NCBI RefSeq assembly: GCF_003248515.1
Contig: NZ_QFOB01000004.1
Span: forward strand, 124,001-188,000
DNA from: Sphingomonas sp.
GTDB taxonomy: Bacteria; Pseudomonadota; Alphaproteobacteria; Sphingomonadales; Sphingomonadaceae
Direction: 5' to 3'
DNA length: 64,000 nt
This document shows, in pieces, positions 40,660 through 49,577 of the stretch (the stretch's first letter is position 1; each line of letters opens with the position of its first letter). A program made the translations under genes and the position numbers. The notes below the pieces were generated by a model that did not search any database, had not been told where the DNA came from, and was given only the letters and a program-made list of their open reading frames with translations.

Positions 40660-41991
40660 TCAGTTGTAGGCGCGCTCGCCATGCTCGCCGAGGTCGAGGC
40701 CTTCCTGCTCGACTTCGGGGGAGACGCGCAGGCCGGTCAGGGCCTTGGCGATGAAGATCGCGATGACCGTGCCGATCGACGCCCACACGATCGTGGTCGC
40801 GACGGCTTCGACCTGCACGATCAGCTGGTGCGCCATGTCGAAATCCGGCTTGCCGGGGCCGCCGAGCGACGGCGCATAGACGATGCCGGTGCCGATCGCG
40901 CCGATCATGCCGCCGATGCCATGGACACCGAAGGCATCCAGCGCATCGTCATAGCCGAGGGCTGGCTTCAGCTTGGAGACCGCGAAGAAGCAGATCACCG
41001 AGGCGACGGCGCCCAGCACGATCGCGCCGAACGGGCCGCTGTTGCCGGCGGCCGGCGTCACGGCGACGAGGCCGGCGACGATGCCCGAGCAGAAGCCCAG
41101 GGCCGAAGGCTTGTGGCCGACCAGACGCTCGGCGAGCATCCAGAACAGGCCGGCCGAGGCCGTGGCGACGAAGGTGTTGATCATGGCGAGGCCGGCCGAG
41201 CCGTTTGCTTCCAGCGCGGAACCCGCGTTGAAGCCGAACCAGCCCACCCACAGCAGGCCGGTGCCGACACCCGTGAGCGTCAGGCTGTGCGGCGGCATCG
41301 GCGTGGTGGGGTAGCCCATGCGCTTGCCGAGGATGATCGATGCCACCAGCGCCGAAACGCCGGCATTGATGTGCACCACGGTGCCGCCGGCAAAATCCAG
41401 CGCGCCGAGGCCGAAGAAGATGCCGTTCGACGCCCACACCATGTGCGCGATCGGGAAATAGACGATCGTGAGCCACACGAGCGCGAACACCATCACCGCC
41501 GAGAACTTCATGCGCTCGACCACCGAACCCAGCACCAGCGCCACGGTGATCGCGGCGAAGGTCATCTGGAAGCAGATGAACACATATTCGGGAATGGCGA
41601 CGCCGGCCGTGAAGGTAGCGGCGGTGGAATCCGGGGTGATGCCCTTCAGGAAGAGCTTGCCGAAGCCGGCGATGAAGCCGTTGCCGCCGTCACCGAAGGC
41701 TTCCGTATAACCCCACATCACCCAGATGAGCATCGCGAAGCAGGCGACCGCGCCCACCTGCGTCATCGTGGAAAGCATGTTCTTGGAACGGGTGAGGCCG
41801 CCATAGAACAGGGCCAGGCCCGGCACGATCATCATGAGAACGAGCAGGGTGGAAACCATCATCCAGGCGGTGTCGCCCTTGTTGACGGTGGGTGCGGCCG
41901 CGGCGGCGTCCTGCGCCCAGGCGGGCATCGCGGCGAGGGCGGCGATCCCGCCTGCCGCGGCCATGCCGCCGATCTTGTTGAGAAGCTTCAT
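40660..41991 (-). CDS. amtB: Ammonium transporter AmtB
   Basis: Amt channel of 443 residues. A signal peptide (1-26, cut after AWA) precedes 11 membrane helices, as in E. coli AmtB. The conserved pore histidines lie in VVHINAGVSAL and FGVHGIGGMIG; the Asp of ALDFAGG and the Trp/Phe gate regions are present. Import of ammonium is blocked when GlnK docks from the cytoplasm. It is the second gene of the glnK-amtB pair, 16 bases after glnK, so it is under the same sigma-54 promoter. Confidence 0.96.
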   Translation of the reverse strand: MKLLNKIGGMAAAGGIAALAAMPAWAQDAAAAAPTVNKGDTAWMMVSTLLVLMMIVPGLALFYGGLTRSKNMLSTMTQVGAVACFAMLIWVMWGYTEAFGDGGNGFIAGFGKLFLKGITPDSTAATFTAGVAIPEYVFICFQMTFAAITVALVLGSVVERMKFSAVMVFALVWLTIVYFPIAHMVWASNGIFFGLGALDFAGGTVVHINAGVSALVASIILGKRMGYPTTPMPPHSLTLTGVGTGLLWVGWFGFNAGSALEANGSAGLAMINTFVATASAGLFWMLAERLVGHKPSALGFCSGIVAGLVAVTPAAGNSGPFGAIVLGAVASVICFFAVSKLKPALGYDDALDAFGVHGIGGMIGAIGTGIVYAPSLGGPGKPDFDMAHQLIVQVEAVATTIVWASIGTVIAIFIAKALTGLRVSPEVEQEGLDLGEHGERAYN

Positions 41992-42007
41992 GTGTCCCCC
42001 TTCTATC

Positions 42008-42346
42008 TCAGAGAGCCGTCTCGTCGGTCTCGCCGGTGCGGATGCGCACCACCTGGCCGAGATCGAGCACGAAGATCTTGCCGTCGCCGATGGCGCCGGT
42101 GTTGGCCGCCTGCTGGATCGATTCCACGACCCGGGGCGCGAGATCGGCCGCGCAGGCCACCTCCACCTTGATCTTCGGCACCATGTTGGTGCTGTACTCG
42201 GCACCACGATAGATCTCGGTCTGGCCCTTCTGACGGCCAAACCCCTTGACCTCCGTGACCGTCATGCCCTGAACGCCGAGCGCGGACAGAGCCTCGCGCA
42301 CCTCGTCGAGCTTGAACGGCTTTATGATGGCAATGACGAGTTTCAT
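42008..42346 (-). CDS. glnK: Nitrogen regulatory P-II protein (GlnK/GlnB)
   Basis: P-II signal protein, 112 residues. The uridylylation site Tyr51 is in the T-loop (YRGAEYSTNMVPK). ATP/2-oxoglutarate binding regions are GFGRQKGQ (35-42) and TGAIGDGKIFV. It senses nitrogen through 2-oxoglutarate and ADP/ATP and blocks AmtB when unmodified. Its location directly before amtB identifies it as GlnK rather than the GlnB next to glnA. The start gives exactly the family length; an upstream in-frame ATG lies in the promoter region. Confidence 0.96.
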   Translation of the reverse strand: MKLVIAIIKPFKLDEVREALSALGVQGMTVTEVKGFGRQKGQTEIYRGAEYSTNMVPKIKVEVACAADLAPRVVESIQQAANTGAIGDGKIFVLDLGQVVRIRTGETDETAL

Positions 42347-42379
42347 TGGGCCTCCCTGCCTATTGTGGAATGCTGCGAC

Positions 42380-42394
42380 GCAAAAAGCGTGCCA
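42380..42394 (-). promoter_or_regulatory. Sigma-54 promoter of glnK-amtB
   Basis: On the glnK strand the sequence is TGGCAC-GCTTT-TTGC, a perfect match to the -24/-12 consensus (TGGCAC-N5-TTGC) with invariant GG and GC correctly spaced. It ends 34 bases before the glnK ATG, allowing a leader of about 20 bases. Confidence 0.9.
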
Positions 42395-42487
42395 GCCACA
42401 ATCCAGAGGGGCTACGACCGCATCGGCCGGGTTTCTACGCAGGAATCCGCGCCGAACCCGCTCGAACCTTAGGCAGGTTTGAAGGAA

Positions 42488-42504
42488 TGCACAAAAAATG
42501 TGCA
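42488..42504. promoter_or_regulatory. NtrC-type enhancer site
   Basis: TGCAC-AAAAAAT-GTGCA is a palindrome matching the NtrC site (TGCAC-N7-GTGCA). It lies about 95 bases upstream of the sigma-54 promoter, the usual distance for an enhancer-binding activator. Confidence 0.8.
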
Positions 42505-42743
42505 ACGCATCACGGGGATGTCACGCAACTGACCGCGTCGCGCAATGTCGGGGCTCAACGCGTCGCCGGCCAATTTCGATCCGGCGACGGCGCGAAATTG
42601 GGCTGTCCGCACCCCGGAAGAACGAGCGAGGAGGAGATCGGAGCAGATACTGCCGGACGGATCTGCCCAGCCCGGACGACTCCCCGCCCCGACACGTCTG
42701 CCGCAGCAACATCGCGGCGGCACATATGGCCGCCGCCTACCTG
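42505..42743. other. Rest of the gap between the NtrC site and tldD
   Basis: No gene supported. Together with the glnK promoter region this gap covers 42347-42743. Frames here are rich in Arg/Pro/Ser with no start signals. The tldD transcript ends here. Confidence 0.45.
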
Positions 42744-44168
42744 TCAGGCGGCGGTGCCGCCCACGGTCAGCCCCTCGATCAGCAGGGTCGGCTGGCCGAC
42801 GCCGGCGGGCACCGACTGGCCGCCCTTGCCGCAGATGCCGACCCCTTCGTCCAGCGCCATATCGTTGCCGATCGCCGAAACCTTGGTCAGCACGGTCGGC
42901 CCGTCACCGATCAGGGTGGCACCCTTGATGGGGGCACCCAGCCTGCCATTCTCGATGCGATAGGCCTCGGTGCAGGAGAAGACGAACTTGCCGCTGGTGA
43001 TATCCACCTGTCCGCCGCCAAAGCTGCGCGCGTAGATGCCGTTCTTCACGCGCGACAATATCTCGGCCGGATCGTCCTTGCCACCATGCATGAAGGTGTT
43101 GGTCATGCGCGGCATCGGCGCATGCGCGAAGCTTTCGCGGCGGCCGTTGCCGGTGGGCGCGACGCCCATCAGACGGGCATTGAGCCGATCCTGGATATAC
43201 CCCTTCAGGATGCCGTCCTCGATCAGGACATTGGCCTGCGTCGGCGTCCCCTCGTCGTCGATCGTGAGGCTGCCGCGCCGATCCGCGATCGATCCGTCGT
43301 CCACCACCGTCACGCCCGGCGCCGCCACGCGCTCGCCGATGCGGCCGGCAAAGGCGGAGGATCCCTTGCGGTTGAAATCGCCTTCCAGCCCATGGCCCAC
43401 GGCCTCGTGCAGCAGCACGCCCGGCCAGCCTGGCCCGCACACCACCGTCATCTCCCCGGCCGGCGCGGGCACGCTGTCGAGATTGACGATCGCCTGGCGC
43501 AGCGCCTCGTCGATCGCGCGATTCCAGGTTGCCGGCTCGAACAGCCGATCATAGAGATAGCGCCCGCCCAGCCCGAAGAAGCCCGTCTCGCGTCGCCCAT
43601 TCTGCTCGACAACGAGACTCACGTTGAGGCGCACCAGTGGGCGCACGTCCGTTGCGACGAAGCCATCCGGACGCACGATTTCCACCACGCTCCACGAACC
43701 CGACAGGCCGACCGTAGCCTGCACGACGCGAGGATCGCGCGCGCGGGCAGCCGCATCGATCTGCTGACAGAGGGCCACCTTGCGCGCGAAGGGAATGGCC
43801 GAGAGCGGATCCTCGCCCGTGTAGAGCGCGGCGTTGGTCCGGCGCGGTGGTGCGGCGCGGCCTCCCTGCGCGGGATCGAGCAGGGTCATCGTCTCGGCCG
43901 CGCGGCGGATCGCCGCCTCGCTCACCTCATTGGCGTGGGCGAAGCCGGTCGTCTCACCGGAAAGCCCGCGCAGGCCGAAGCCGCCCTGCGTGTTGAAGTC
44001 CGCGGTCTTCAGCCGGCCATCGTCGAAGCCGAAGCTCTCGCTCGCGATATATTGGAGATAGAGTTCGCCATCGTCGCAATTGCGCAGCGCATCCCCCGTC
44101 AGCCGGATCGCCGTTTCGGGATCGAGATCGCGATAGAGGAAGCGGCGGGGATCGGCGGGATGGGTCAT
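42744..44168 (-). CDS. tldD: Metalloprotease TldD
   Basis: TldD, 474 residues, acts with TldE (PmbA) as a heterodimeric zinc protease on unfolded peptides and in processing of some ribosomal peptides. The metal motif HEAVGHGLEGD (HExxxH) is intact, and the C-terminal GIYARSFGGGQVDITSGKFVFSCTEAY region matches TldD over TldE. TldE is not in this window. Gene stands alone, in line with the exported protein at 44200. Confidence 0.95.
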   Translation of the reverse strand: MTHPADPRRFLYRDLDPETAIRLTGDALRNCDDGELYLQYIASESFGFDDGRLKTADFNTQGGFGLRGLSGETTGFAHANEVSEAAIRRAAETMTLLDPAQGGRAAPPRRTNAALYTGEDPLSAIPFARKVALCQQIDAAARARDPRVVQATVGLSGSWSVVEIVRPDGFVATDVRPLVRLNVSLVVEQNGRRETGFFGLGGRYLYDRLFEPATWNRAIDEALRQAIVNLDSVPAPAGEMTVVCGPGWPGVLLHEAVGHGLEGDFNRKGSSAFAGRIGERVAAPGVTVVDDGSIADRRGSLTIDDEGTPTQANVLIEDGILKGYIQDRLNARLMGVAPTGNGRRESFAHAPMPRMTNTFMHGGKDDPAEILSRVKNGIYARSFGGGQVDITSGKFVFSCTEAYRIENGRLGAPIKGATLIGDGPTVLTKVSAIGNDMALDEGVGICGKGGQSVPAGVGQPTLLIEGLTVGGTAA

Positions 44169-44199
44169 CCCGCCGATATAGGCCGGACTATCGCGCCGG

Positions 44200-44976
44200 T
44201 TAAGCGGCCCGCGCGAGAATATTGCGCCGTCGGCCGGCGAACCCGATCGCCCCGAAACCGATCACCATCATCGCCCACGTCGCCGGTTCGGGCACACCGG
44301 TTACGGGCGCCGCCGGCGAATCGATCAGCATATCGACCGTGGCGATCGTGCTGATCGCGGCATATCCGTTGAAACGGCTATTATCGGGGGTGCTCCCCTC
44401 GGCGAACGCATTCACCTCGAAGGTGTAGAGCCCCGGATCGAGCACATATGCGGGGCTGATATGGCCGGCGGCCACACCCAGGCGATAATAGGTTTCCGGA
44501 ACGCCGAACGCATCCACGCTGAACAGGTTCGCCGTCACATAGGAAGCGGTCGTCGCGCTGACGGGGGTGGTGAAGATCGACAGAGACAGCGTCGAGACCG
44601 TGTCGATCGAAAAGCTGTAATAGGCCGTCGCCGTGGCGATTGCGTGCGTGCCTACCTGAAAAGGTAACGAATCGGCGTTCACGGATCCGCGAACAAGGAA
44701 ATCGACGTCGGTGAGCGAATTGAGGCGCACCGCTCCTGCCGCCGACGACCGGATTTGCGCGAAATGATATTCGTCGCGCTGGTCCGAAGTGGACACCAGA
44801 TAGGGATCCGCGAAGGTCGTGGAGACCTGTGTCGGCCCGGGCTTCACCGTATCGGTCGAACCGATCTTCTCGTCCGTCAACGATCTGGCCCCGATCGAAA
44901 CCAGAGTGACGGTCGCTTCCGCCGGATACAGCGCAACGAAAGCCGCCAACAGCGGCAATGCCTTCCACACCATCAT
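44200..44976 (-). CDS. PEP-CTERM exported protein
   Basis: 258 residues from the ATG at 44976 (GGGGG ribosome-binding site about 7 bases upstream; ATG-ATG tandem). A signal peptide precedes TVTLVSIGA. The mature part is beta-rich with many Thr/Val/Ser and no Cys in the core. The C-terminus has VPEPATWAMMVIGFGAIGFAGRRR, the PEP-CTERM tail. This is the second such protein in the window; they share the tail but little else visible. Role unknown; surface attachment expected after exosortase-type processing. Confidence 0.88.
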   Translation of the reverse strand: MMVWKALPLLAAFVALYPAEATVTLVSIGARSLTDEKIGSTDTVKPGPTQVSTTFADPYLVSTSDQRDEYHFAQIRSSAAGAVRLNSLTDVDFLVRGSVNADSLPFQVGTHAIATATAYYSFSIDTVSTLSLSIFTTPVSATTASYVTANLFSVDAFGVPETYYRLGVAAGHISPAYVLDPGLYTFEVNAFAEGSTPDNSRFNGYAAISTIATVDMLIDSPAAPVTGVPEPATWAMMVIGFGAIGFAGRRRNILARAA

Positions 44977-45317
44977 GAACACCCCCAAAGCAACCTACGA
45001 AACCGGCACGAAAGCACCGGAAACACATGGTTAACATATGTTGAAGGAGTCCAAAATCCTTCCAATTACATCCCAATGCCCGATTACGGTCTGGTCAATG
45101 CTCCCTTTCGCCCCCTTTTCATGCCGATGCCGATCGCGCTGATGCGCATCAGCATCATCGCCTGGGTCGCCGGCTCGGCTCCACCCGCGCACAGCCACGC
45201 CCGCCACCAGAAACGATCCGGCAACTCACGGTGAACGTACGGCATGAATTCGGAGAAGCCGCCGCAACGACCCTCGTCAGATGCTGGCTGACTGGCGGCC
45301 GCAGCGGCCGCCGCCGA
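44977..45317. other. 341-base gap upstream of the PEP-CTERM gene
   Basis: No gene is supported. The left end should hold the promoter of the PEP-CTERM gene. Near the right end a hairpin GGCGGCC-gcagc-GGCCGCC (45291-45309) lies right after the stop of the zinc-finger gene and may stabilise or end that transcript. Confidence 0.5.
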
Positions 45318-45506
45318 TCAATGGTCGGCCGGGCCGTGCTCGAGAATGAAGCGCCTGTCGCAATAGCCACAGTCGACATAGCCCTTCTCGTCAATCTCGA
45401 GAAAGACGCGCGGATGGCCGAGCGCGGCACCGCCCGGAATCTCGCGTGCGCCGTCACAGGCGACGCGGTGGCTTTTGACCTTGGTGGTTTCGGGAGCGGG
45501 CAGCAT
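45318..45506 (-). CDS. Zinc-finger CHCC-domain protein
   Basis: 62 residues. Cys17, His31, Cys46 and Cys49 form the CHCC zinc site (CGYCDRRF at 46-53; GHPRVFLEID around His31). This domain is shared with the mitochondrial complex I subunit NDUFS6 and its alphaproteobacterial homologues. In alphaproteobacteria these small proteins are often encoded away from the nuo operon. The start at 45506 gives the full domain; the longer in-frame frame overlaps the ABC ATPase gene on the other strand. Confidence 0.88.
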   Translation of the reverse strand: MLPAPETTKVKSHRVACDGAREIPGGAALGHPRVFLEIDEKGYVDCGYCDRRFILEHGPADH

Positions 45507-45579
45507 GGAAGCGCTCGATAGCGAAGGCTTGAACCGAGGGCAATTGCCCACGCTTCGCCGCCCCCTTATGTGCGCGATC

Positions 45580-46503
45580 ATGAGCGACGCGGCGATCTCC
45601 ATCAAGGGCCTCAGCAAGACCTACAAGGGCGGCAAGGAGGCGCTGACCGATGTGACGCTGGATGTGCCGCGCGGCAGCATCTTCGGCCTGCTCGGCCCCA
45701 ATGGCGCGGGCAAATCGACGACGATCAACATCCTCGCCGGCCTCGTCACCAAGACGGCGGGCAGCGCCGCCATCTGGGGCTTCGACATCGATGCCCATCC
45801 GCGCAACGCCAAGGCATCGATCGGCATCGTGCCGCAGGAAGTGGTGTTCGATCCCTTCTTCACGCCCTTCGAGATGCTGGAAATCTATGCCGGCCTCTAT
45901 GGCGTGCCGAAGGAGAAGCGGCGGACGATGGAGCTGCTCCGCGCGGTCCATCTGGAAGACAAGGCCAATGCCTATGCCCGCACGCTTTCCGGCGGGATGA
46001 AGCGCCGTCTGCTCGTCGCCAAGGCGCTGGTGCACACGCCGCCCGTGCTCGTACTCGACGAGCCCACCGCCGGCGTGGACATCGAGCTTCGCCAGCAGCT
46101 CTGGGCCTATGTGAAGCAGCTCAACGAGCAGGGCACCACCGTCGTCCTGACCACCCATTATCTGGAGGAGGCGGAGGAGCTGTGCGATCGCATCGCGATC
46201 ATCAATCACGGCCGCGTCGTCACCAACCAGCCGACCCGCCAGCTCCTCCAGCTCGCGCAGGAAAAGGCCGTCACCGTGATCGTGGATCGCGATCTGACCG
46301 AGCTGCCCCAGGCTGCCTGCTTCGAGCGCACGCAGATTACGGGCGAGCGCACGCTCAAGATCACCTATTCGAAGGATAAGGTGAATGCCGGCGAGGTGCT
46401 GACAGCGCTGCAGGATGCGGGTCTCGGCGTGGTCGATGTTTCCACCCACGAGGCGGATCTGGAGGATATCTTCCTGAATCTCACCCGCGCGCCGGCCGCC
46501 TGA
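45580..46503 (+). CDS. ABC transporter ATP-binding protein
   Basis: 307 residues. Walker A GPNGAGKS (39-46), Q-loop IVPQEVVFD, signature LSGGMKRRLLVAKAL, Walker B VLVLDEPTAGVD and H-loop TTHYLEE are all intact. The C-terminal 90 residues are the accessory domain found in ABC-2 exporters of the CcmA/NatA/DRR group, which pump lipids, drugs or polysaccharides. No permease gene is adjacent, so its membrane partner is elsewhere or missing. Starts at 45568 and 45580 are both possible. Confidence 0.93.
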   Translation: MSDAAISIKGLSKTYKGGKEALTDVTLDVPRGSIFGLLGPNGAGKSTTINILAGLVTKTAGSAAIWGFDIDAHPRNAKASIGIVPQEVVFDPFFTPFEMLEIYAGLYGVPKEKRRTMELLRAVHLEDKANAYARTLSGGMKRRLLVAKALVHTPPVLVLDEPTAGVDIELRQQLWAYVKQLNEQGTTVVLTTHYLEEAEELCDRIAIINHGRVVTNQPTRQLLQLAQEKAVTVIVDRDLTELPQAACFERTQITGERTLKITYSKDKVNAGEVLTALQDAGLGVVDVSTHEADLEDIFLNLTRAPAA

Positions 46504-46517
46504 TCCTTCCGCGCGCC

Positions 46518-46544
46518 GTCATGCCGAACCAGTTTCGGCATGAC
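46518..46544. terminator. Palindrome between convergent ABC and acyltransferase genes
   Basis: GTCATGCCGAA-ccagt-TTCGGCATGAC is a perfect 11-bp hairpin in the 71-base gap between convergent genes, so it can end both transcripts. The same CGTCATGCCGAA sequence is, from memory, a common dispersed palindrome in sphingomonads. No T-run flanks it. Confidence 0.65.
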
Positions 46545-46574
46545 CATGACCGCCTTCCCACTTGATAGGCGCTT

Positions 46575-47771
46575 TCAGCAGGCCCGGCTCTCCGGTTCGG
46601 CCGCACGCCGCCTCGGCGCCGGCGCCGCGGGGGCGATACCGTTAAACAGCAGATTCAGCGCCGGCGTGCGCTCCACCAGCCGCCAGACCCCCCAGGAGAA
46701 CGCGAAGGTCAGCGCGAGATTGACGGTAAAGCCGATCCCCGGAGCCAGCCCGGCACGCTTCACCACGTCATAGATGGCGATCAGGATCGGCAAGTGAAAC
46801 AGGTAGATCACGAAGGATCCCGCCACCAGCCGTTCCACGATCCGGCTTGGCCGATCGAAAAGAGCGCGCGCGATCGAGATCACGACCTGCGTCAGCGCGA
46901 TCGCCGCCAGCGCGACGATGAACCGGCCAACCGGCGGCCAGGCCCGATCCGCATAGAAGATGCCCGCCGCCACCAGCCCCAGCGTCGCCGCGATCATGGT
47001 GGGCGATGGCCGCCCGAATGCCTCAGTCAGACGCGGGCTGCGCTGGAGAAAGGCGCCGAACAGGAAATAGGGCGCAAAACCGATCAGATCGTCGAGCCGC
47101 AATATCTCCTGGATCAGGTTCGTGTTGAGACCCGCCTTGTAGAACAGCTCGATGGCAATGCCCTCGAACAGCCCGATCGCCGCGCCGATGCCCAGCAGGG
47201 CCACGGGCAACCAGCGTGCGAGGCGCGCATCCCATCCGCCGGCAAGCCGCCAGCGCGCCACTGCGGGAAACAGCGCCACGACGCCCGCCGAAAGCATGCT
47301 GAGATAGAGAAGCACGATCAGGAACCACAGGTGGCGCACCCAATAGCCGCCCGACGTCGCCGTCTGGTAGCGCCACTCCTGGAAGGCCGCGTGCACGCCC
47401 CGCCCGGAAAGCTCGCCCAGCATGTTCAGCACGGGCACGAGAAAGACGAGGCTTGTGAGCAGCGGGATGCCCAGCCGGAAGATGCGCGAGCCGATCCACG
47501 CCCCGGCTGGGCGCCGCGCAAGCAGCAGGGCCGCGAAATAACCCGCGACGACGAAGAAGGCCGGCATGCGGAACAGGTGGATGAAGGCGGCGATCCAGCC
47601 CAGCCACGTCGATTCCTGATCGACGGCGACGATCCAGCCCCCGGGATGATAGAGCATCGCGACATGATAAGGCAGGCCGAGCAGCATCAGGAATGCGCGC
47701 GTCACATCCCAGTAATGCTGCCTCCGATCCGGTCCGTTCGTCACCATCGCCACGCCCACTGAACTGTTCAT
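46575..47771 (-). CDS. Acyltransferase 3-type membrane protein
   Basis: 398 residues with about 10 membrane helices. The N-terminus has YWDVTRAFLMLLGLPYHVAMLYHP, matching the OpgC/acyltransferase-3 family (YDxLRAxxxxxxxxxH), including the conserved His in GLPYHV. Such proteins move acyl or succinyl groups onto periplasmic glucans or surface sugars. The start at 47771 is supported by position; a Met eight codons later is also possible. No partner is seen. The C-terminus after about 375 is a basic, Pro/Ala-rich tail. Confidence 0.88.
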   Translation of the reverse strand: MNSSVGVAMVTNGPDRRQHYWDVTRAFLMLLGLPYHVAMLYHPGGWIVAVDQESTWLGWIAAFIHLFRMPAFFVVAGYFAALLLARRPAGAWIGSRIFRLGIPLLTSLVFLVPVLNMLGELSGRGVHAAFQEWRYQTATSGGYWVRHLWFLIVLLYLSMLSAGVVALFPAVARWRLAGGWDARLARWLPVALLGIGAAIGLFEGIAIELFYKAGLNTNLIQEILRLDDLIGFAPYFLFGAFLQRSPRLTEAFGRPSPTMIAATLGLVAAGIFYADRAWPPVGRFIVALAAIALTQVVISIARALFDRPSRIVERLVAGSFVIYLFHLPILIAIYDVVKRAGLAPGIGFTVNLALTFAFSWGVWRLVERTPALNLLFNGIAPAAPAPRRRAAEPESRAC

Positions 47772-47942
47772 GGCGCCAATCGGGTGGCAAGCGCTTGAAC
47801 GTCCGCTTAATCCGCCACGAAACCGCGCCTCGACGGGAGGAACGCGCGACGAGACGGTTGTTCCCCGCCTTCCGCGCTTGCCTCCCGGCGCGCACGGGCC
47901 TAGCGCCTCACGCTTCCCGATAAGGACAAGAAGGGTCCAGGG

Positions 47943-49553
47943 TTGAGCGTTCCCCACGATTTCCCCCACGACTTCGATGTGCTCATCATCGGTTCCGGCG
48001 CCGCCGGCCTCACCGCCGCCCTCAATCTCGCGGACAGGCTCAAGGTGGGCGTGCTTGCCAAGGGCGGGCTTTCCGAAGGCTCCACCGCCTGGGCGCAGGG
48101 CGGCATCGCCGCCGTGCTGGAGGAAGGCGACACGTTCGAAAGCCATATCGAGGATACGATGATCGCGGGCGCCGGCCTGAATGATCGCCGCACCGTGGAA
48201 TTCGTCGTGGAGAATGCCCCGCTCGCGATCGAGCGGCTCGCGAAGATCGGCGTGCCCTTCACGCTGGATCATGGCGCGCTGCATCTCACGCGCGAGGGCG
48301 GGCACAGTCATCGTCGCATCGTGCATGTCGACGATGCGACGGGCGCCGCCGTGCAGCATGCGCTGGAGGCGGCCGCCACCGCCCATCCCAACATCACGCT
48401 TGTCGCCAATCATGCCGCGCTGGATCTGGTGACAGGCCGCCATGGCGAGAAATATTCGGCCGAGGGCCATGTGTGGGGTGTCTACGCGCTGGATCGCGAG
48501 ACGGGGCGCGTGGAATTGTTCACCGCGCGCGCCACGATCCTCGCCACCGGCGGCGCCGGGCGCGCCTATCTCTATTCCACCGCGCCGAGGGGCGCGACGG
48601 GAGACGGGATCGCGATGGCCTGGCGCGCGGGCTGCCGTGTCTCGAACATGGAATTCATGCAGTTCCACCCGACCTGCCTGTGGAATCTGGACGTGAAGAA
48701 CTTCCTCATCACGGAGGCAGTTCGCGGCGAGGGCGGCCAGCTGAAGCTGCCCCCCGGCGTGCCCAATGGCGGGCATCGCTTCATGCCCGATTTCGATCTG
48801 CGCGCCGAACTGGCCCCGCGCGACATCGTGGCCCGCGCGATCGATCACGAGATCAAGCGGCTCGGCCTCGATTATGTGCATCTCGACATCAGCCACATGC
48901 CGAGCGCGTTCATCCGCGAGCATTTCCCCAATATCGATGCGCGCCTCATCACGCTGGGCATCGATATGACGAAGGAGCCGATCCCCGTCGTCCCCGCCCA
49001 GCATTATACGTGCGGCGGCATCGTCGTGGATCTGGATGGGCGCACCGATCTGCCCGGCCTCTATGCGGCCGGCGAATGCACGCAATCGGGCCTGCACGGT
49101 GCGAACCGGCTGGCCAGCAACTCGCTACTGGAATGCCTCGTCTTCGGGGAAGCCGCCGCGCGCGACATCCTCGCCCGCTGGGAGGAGCTCCCCGCCCCGC
49201 CCCCGATCCGCTCCTGGGACGAAAGCCGCGTCTCCGAGGCGGACGAGGATGTCGTCGTCCAGCATAACTGGCGCGAGATACGCCGCTTCATGTGGGATTA
49301 TGTCGGCATCGTGCGCACCACCAAGCGGCTGGAGCGCGCCAAGCATCGCGTGGACATGCTGCGCCACGAAGTGGCCGATTATTACGGCAATTATCGCGTC
49401 ACGGCCGACCTGATCGAGTTGCGCAACCTCGTCGACGTGGCGGATCTCATCGTCCGCTCGGCGCTCCACCGGAAGGAGAGCCGGGGCCTGCACTATACGC
49501 TGGATCACCCCGATACGCTGCCGGAGGCCAAGGATACGATCCTGGTGCCGTGA
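47943..49553 (+). CDS. nadB: L-aspartate oxidase
   Basis: NadB, 536 residues, oxidises L-aspartate to iminoaspartate, the first step of NAD synthesis, using FAD. IGSGAAG (16-22) is the FAD-binding Rossmann motif. STAWAQGGIAAV, EFMQFHPT and HGANRLASNSLLE are the family signatures. The start is TTG 47943 (AAGGG site upstream); no better start exists in this frame. It is divergent from the acyltransferase gene. nadA and nadC are not in the window. Confidence 0.96.
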   Translation: MSVPHDFPHDFDVLIIGSGAAGLTAALNLADRLKVGVLAKGGLSEGSTAWAQGGIAAVLEEGDTFESHIEDTMIAGAGLNDRRTVEFVVENAPLAIERLAKIGVPFTLDHGALHLTREGGHSHRRIVHVDDATGAAVQHALEAAATAHPNITLVANHAALDLVTGRHGEKYSAEGHVWGVYALDRETGRVELFTARATILATGGAGRAYLYSTAPRGATGDGIAMAWRAGCRVSNMEFMQFHPTCLWNLDVKNFLITEAVRGEGGQLKLPPGVPNGGHRFMPDFDLRAELAPRDIVARAIDHEIKRLGLDYVHLDISHMPSAFIREHFPNIDARLITLGIDMTKEPIPVVPAQHYTCGGIVVDLDGRTDLPGLYAAGECTQSGLHGANRLASNSLLECLVFGEAAARDILARWEELPAPPPIRSWDESRVSEADEDVVVQHNWREIRRFMWDYVGIVRTTKRLERAKHRVDMLRHEVADYYGNYRVTADLIELRNLVDVADLIVRSALHRKESRGLHYTLDHPDTLPEAKDTILVP

Positions 49554-49577
49554 CGAGCCGGCGCCGGGCCGGCCCGC

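Noticed and set aside
42347..42505. Longer N-terminus for GlnK
   Set aside because: The added 53 codons cross the sigma-54 promoter and NtrC site. P-II proteins are 112 residues, and Tyr51 falls in place with the shorter start.
42469..42723. 84-codon minus-strand frame in the glnK-tldD gap
   Set aside because: Arg/Ser/Cys-rich with no start signal, and it covers the NtrC site. No homology-type motif seen.
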